The notes beneath the pieces are model-generated. The model did not search any database and was not told the origin of the DNA. It saw nothing but the letters and a program-made list of their open reading frames with translations. A stretch of DNA of 10,601 nt from Candidatus Sulfotelmatobacter sp. (GTDB lineage: Bacteria > Acidobacteriota > Terriglobia > Terriglobales > Acidobacteriaceae). The position numbers and the translations under genes are program-made. Below, piece after piece: positions 7,917 through 10,601 of the stretch (its first letter is position 1; the number at the start of each line of letters is the position of its first letter). The stretch spans positions 1-10,601 of the forward strand of contig JASHRB010000242.1 in the NCBI GenBank assembly GCA_030037575.1. Direction: 5' to 3'.

Positions 7917-7949
7917 GAACCTCGGCGAGCCGCGCCAGCCTCGCGGTTC
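7917..7949. other. Imperfect stem-loop in the mdtB-mdtC gap
   Basis: Two arms pair over 10 bp: GAACC with GGTTC (7917-7921 and 7945-7949) and GCGAG with CTCGC (7925-7929 and 7940-7944). A 3-nt bulge (7922-7924) and a 10-nt loop (7930-7939) complete it. No T-run follows on the minus strand, so it is not a classical terminator. It could stabilise mRNA ends, cause partial attenuation or be a processing site between the two permease genes; function is inferred only from position. Confidence 0.4.
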
Positions 7950-8006
7950 TTTTGCCGCAGGCAGAGCACGGTGCGCTGGCTTCCGCAGACAACGCATTCA
8001 CTTCCT

Positions 8007-10601
8007 TCAATCCGTCGGCATCTCGTGCGGAATCGGATTTCCGATGTGGTACTTGGCAAACTTGGCCGCCAGCCGGTCGAACCACAAATAAACCACCGGC
8101 GTTGTATACAGCGTGAGCAATTGGCTTAGAACCAATCCCCCCACAATCGTGATGCCCAGCGGCCGCCGCAACTCCGCCCCCGTTCCCGATCCCAGCGCCA
8201 GCGGCAAGCCGCCCAGCAGCGCCGCCATGGTCGTCATCATGATGGGGCGGAAGCGCAACAGGCAGGCCTGGTGGATGGCTTCCTCCGGCGCCCTGTGCTG
8301 GTCGCGCTCGGCTTCCAGCGCGAAGTCGATCATCATAATCGCATTCTTCTTCACAATGCCGATCAGCAAAATAATCCCGATCAGGGCAACCACGGTGAGA
8401 TCGTTTCCCGTGAGCATCAAGGCCAGAATCGCGCCCACGCCCGCCGATGGCAAAGTCGAAAGAATCGTGATGGGATGAATGTAGCTCTCGTACAAAACTC
8501 CCAGCACGATGTAGACCGTGATGATCGCCGCCAGAATCAGAAACGGTTCGGTGGAGAGCGAATTCTGAAATGCCGCGGCGGTCCCCTGAAACGCCGCATG
8601 AATGCTGGGGGGCAGTTGAATCTCTTTTTCCGCCTGCTCGATGGCCGTGGTCGCCTGCCCGAGCGACGCACCCGGCGCCAGATTGAACGACAGCGTAACC
8701 ACGGGGAACTGTCCCTGATGGTTTACCGCCAGCGGAGCGTGCATCGGTTGCAGATGCGTGAAAGCCGAAAGTGGAACCGGTGGTCCGCTGGTAACCGACG
8801 TGGGAGTGTTCGCCGTAGGCGCCCCGGCGTTGGGCATGGCGCTGGCCGGACGGATATACACATCATCCATGGCCTGCGGCGTTCTGGCGAAACTGGGAAG
8901 CACCTCCAGCACGACATGATACTGATTTAATTGGGTGAAAATCGTGGAAACCAGTCGCTGCCCGAAGGCGTCGTATAGCGTGTTGTCGATGGCCTGCGGC
9001 AGAATGCCCAGCCGGCTGGCGGTGTCGCGGTCGATGGTAATGTTGGTTCTCAGCCCGCCATTCAGCTGGTCCGTGGCCACGTCGCGCAAAACCGGCGAGG
9101 CGCGCATCTTCTCGACCAGCTTGGGCGTCCACTGCTCCAGTTCGCGTGCGTCGGCGTCTTCAATCGAATACTGAAACTCCGTGCGGCTCACGCGGTCTTC
9201 CACGGTCAAATCCTGCACCGGCTGCATGTACAAGGTGATGCCATCCACTTTCGCCAGCTCCGGCTGCAATCGGCGAATGATGGCGGAAGCGTCGTCGCTG
9301 CGCTGGTCGCGCGGCTTCAGATTGATTTGAATTCGCCCCCCGTTGGGAGTCGTATTTGTTCCGTCCACTCCGATGAACGACGAGAGACTGGCGACATCCC
9401 GGTCTTTAAGAATGACCCGCGCCAGCTCCTGTTGTCGCTGCGACATCGCATCAAAAGAAACGTCGTCCGGGGCCTGCGAAATCCCCAGAATAACCCCCGT
9501 ATCCTGCACCGGAAAAAATCCCTTGGGCACGACCACATAAAGCACCAGGGTGAGAATCAGCGTCCCGAACGTGACCACCAGCGTTGCCGTCTGGTGCTGG
9601 AGCACCCACTTCACGGTGCGGCCGTAGAACGCGATCACCCGCTTGTAGAAATTCTCCGTGACCTCGTAAAATCCGCTCTGCTCGCCTTCTTTGCGATGCT
9701 TGAGCAGCTTGGCGCACATCATCGGCGTCAAGCTGAGCGAAACCGCCGCCGAGACCAGTATCGTCACCGAAAGGGTAACCGCAAATTCGCGGAACAGTCT
9801 TCCCACAATGTCGCCCATGAACAGCAGCGGAATCAGCACCGCAATCAGCGACACGGTCAGCGACACGATGGTGAACCCGATCTGCCCTGAACCTTTTAAG
9901 GCCGCATCCAGCGGCGAATCTCCCGCTTCCAGGAAGCGGTCGATGTTCTCGATCATCACGATGGCGTCATCGACCACGAATCCGGTGGAAATCGTCAACG
10001 CCATCAGCGTAAGATTATTCAGGCTGTAGCCCAGCAAGTACATCACGCCGAACGTGCCCACAATCGAAAGCGGCACCGCTACACTGGGGATGAACGTCGC
10101 TCGGACGTTGCGCAGGAAGAAGAAAATCACCACCACGACCAGCACGATCGTCAGGGCCAGTTCCAGCTCGACGTCCTTCACCGACGCCCGAATGGTCGTC
10201 GTCCGGTCGGTGAGAATTTCAACTTTCACCGCCGACGGCAGCGAGGCCTGCAATTGCGGCAGCAGCTTCTTGATCCGGTCGACGACGCTGATGATGTTCG
10301 CTCCCGGCTGCCGCTGAATGTTTACGATCACCGCCGGCGTTGTGTTCATCCACGCCGCCAACAGATTATTTTCGGTGCTGTCGATTACGTTCGCCACGTC
10401 GCTCAAGCGCACCGGTGCGCCGTTGCGATACGCCACCACGATGGGTTTGTACTGACTCGCGGTGAAAAGCTGATCGTTGTCGGCCAGGGTGTACGACTGC
10501 CGCGCTCCATCGATCACCCCTTTGGCCTGATCGACGTTCGCTTCGGCCAGCGCCGTGCGAACATCCTCCAGGCTCAAGCCGTCGGAAGCCAGCGCCGTCG
10601 G
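8007..10601 (-). CDS. mdtB: RND multidrug efflux permease, MdtB-like subunit (N-terminus outside window)
   Basis: The frame is open from the right edge to TGA at 8007-8009, giving the last 864 residues. About 180-190 residues (TM1 and the first part of the porter domain) are missing compared with the usual length of about 1040. The TTG at 10577 is internal: the codons before it continue the family sequence. Seen in order are [20 protein letters not shown], the TM4 proton-relay pair Asp211-Asp212 (fragment numbering, [14 protein letters not shown]), [40 protein letters not shown], the second porter half, [15 protein letters not shown] and the C-terminal TM12 with [31 protein letters not shown] and SFIGVDGTN match MdtB rather than MdtC. 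It has a 21-residue Pro/Ala/Thr-rich insert (8784-8846). It would assemble with the downstream MdtC-like permease, an MdtA-type adaptor and an outer-membrane channel; neither of the last two genes is in the window. Confidence 0.95.
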   Translation of the reverse strand, partial: PTALASDGLSLEDVRTALAEANVDQAKGVIDGARQSYTLADNDQLFTASQYKPIVVAYRNGAPVRLSDVANVIDSTENNLLAAWMNTTPAVIVNIQRQPGANIISVVDRIKKLLPQLQASLPSAVKVEILTDRTTTIRASVKDVELELALTIVLVVVVIFFFLRNVRATFIPSVAVPLSIVGTFGVMYLLGYSLNNLTLMALTISTGFVVDDAIVMIENIDRFLEAGDSPLDAALKGSGQIGFTIVSLTVSLIAVLIPLLFMGDIVGRLFREFAVTLSVTILVSAAVSLSLTPMMCAKLLKHRKEGEQSGFYEVTENFYKRVIAFYGRTVKWVLQHQTATLVVTFGTLILTLVLYVVVPKGFFPVQDTGVILGISQAPDDVSFDAMSQRQQELARVILKDRDVASLSSFIGVDGTNTTPNGGRIQINLKPRDQRSDDASAIIRRLQPELAKVDGITLYMQPVQDLTVEDRVSRTEFQYSIEDADARELEQWTPKLVEKMRASPVLRDVATDQLNGGLRTNITIDRDTASRLGILPQAIDNTLYDAFGQRLVSTIFTQLNQYHVVLEVLPSFARTPQAMDDVYIRPASAMPNAGAPTANTPTSVTSGPPVPLSAFTHLQPMHAPLAVNHQGQFPVVTLSFNLAPGASLGQATTAIEQAEKEIQLPPSIHAAFQGTAAAFQNSLSTEPFLILAAIITVYIVLGVLYESYIHPITILSTLPSAGVGAILALMLTGNDLTVVALIGIILLIGIVKKNAIMMIDFALEAERDQHRAPEEAIHQACLLRFRPIMMTTMAALLGGLPLALGSGTGAELRRPLGITIVGGLVLSQLLTLYTTPVVYLWFDRLAAKFAKYHIGNPIPHEMPTD

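Larger units (their letters stand above)
7878..7997 (-). other. Possible 39-codon ORF between the two permease genes
   Basis: An ATG at 7997 opens 9 nt after the MdtB-like stop codon and is preceded by AGGA at a spacing of 5 nt. It encodes a basic, Arg/Pro/Ala-rich 39-residue peptide (starting MRCLRKPAHRALP) with no recognisable domain or signal, ending at TGA 7878-7880, just before the next start region. The good ribosome binding site and the position are suggestive. In GC-rich DNA a 39-codon ORF can easily arise by chance, and its low-complexity composition argues against a conserved protein. If translated, it may serve only to carry ribosomes across the gap. Confidence 0.15.

Noticed and set aside
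7555..8085. A 176-codon minus-strand frame bridging the two permease genes
   Set aside because: It overlaps the conserved ends of both permeases in another frame and shows no domain; the permease frames account for the sequence.
4878..8930. Several open frames of 190-260 codons on the plus strand, antisense to the RND genes
   Set aside because: All encode Arg/His/Gln-rich sequence without domains and are explained by codon bias of the permease genes on the other strand.

Overview
The window looks like a stretch of chromosome from a GC-rich Gram-negative bacterium, most likely an acidobacterium. This is inferred from gene content only: an ASPIC/UnbV (CRTAC1-type) protein, a lactonase-type beta-propeller lipoprotein, a type III polyketide synthase locus and a tandem RND pump pair are common together in that phylum. 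No rRNA or other phylogenetic marker is present to prove it. Every gene except the first lies on the minus strand. I saw no insertion sequences, tRNAs, CRISPR arrays or phage genes.

Left edge (1-299, plus strand): the C-terminal end of an ASPIC/UnbV-domain secreted protein, tail to tail with the next operon across 62 bp.

Positions 362-3213 (minus): a tight three-gene operon. A type III polyketide synthase comes first, then an FAD-dependent oxidoreductase/hydroxylase whose start lies about 10 bp after the PKS stop (a start inside the PKS gene is also possible), then an exported YceI-family lipid-binding protein 4 bp further on. The first two enzymes resemble known phenolic-lipid/alkylquinone pathways (type III PKS plus flavin hydroxylase). 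YceI proteins bind polyprenyl lipids and quinones. Together they suggest a system that makes a long-chain phenolic or quinone lipid in the cytoplasm and handles it in the periplasm. This is the most interesting part of the window.

Positions 3428-4516 (minus): a lone beta-propeller lipoprotein with its own likely promoter region upstream.

Positions 4704-10601 (minus): two tandem, clearly paralogous RND inner-membrane efflux permeases resembling MdtC (complete) and MdtB (N-terminus cut by the right edge). In E. coli such a pair works as one heterotrimeric pump with an adaptor, MdtA, encoded upstream. The equivalent here would lie beyond the right edge. The roughly 130 bp between the two permease genes holds a stem-loop and nested short ORFs with good ribosome binding sites, which may set the ratio of the two subunits.

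All gaps without a gene are shorter than 220 bp.
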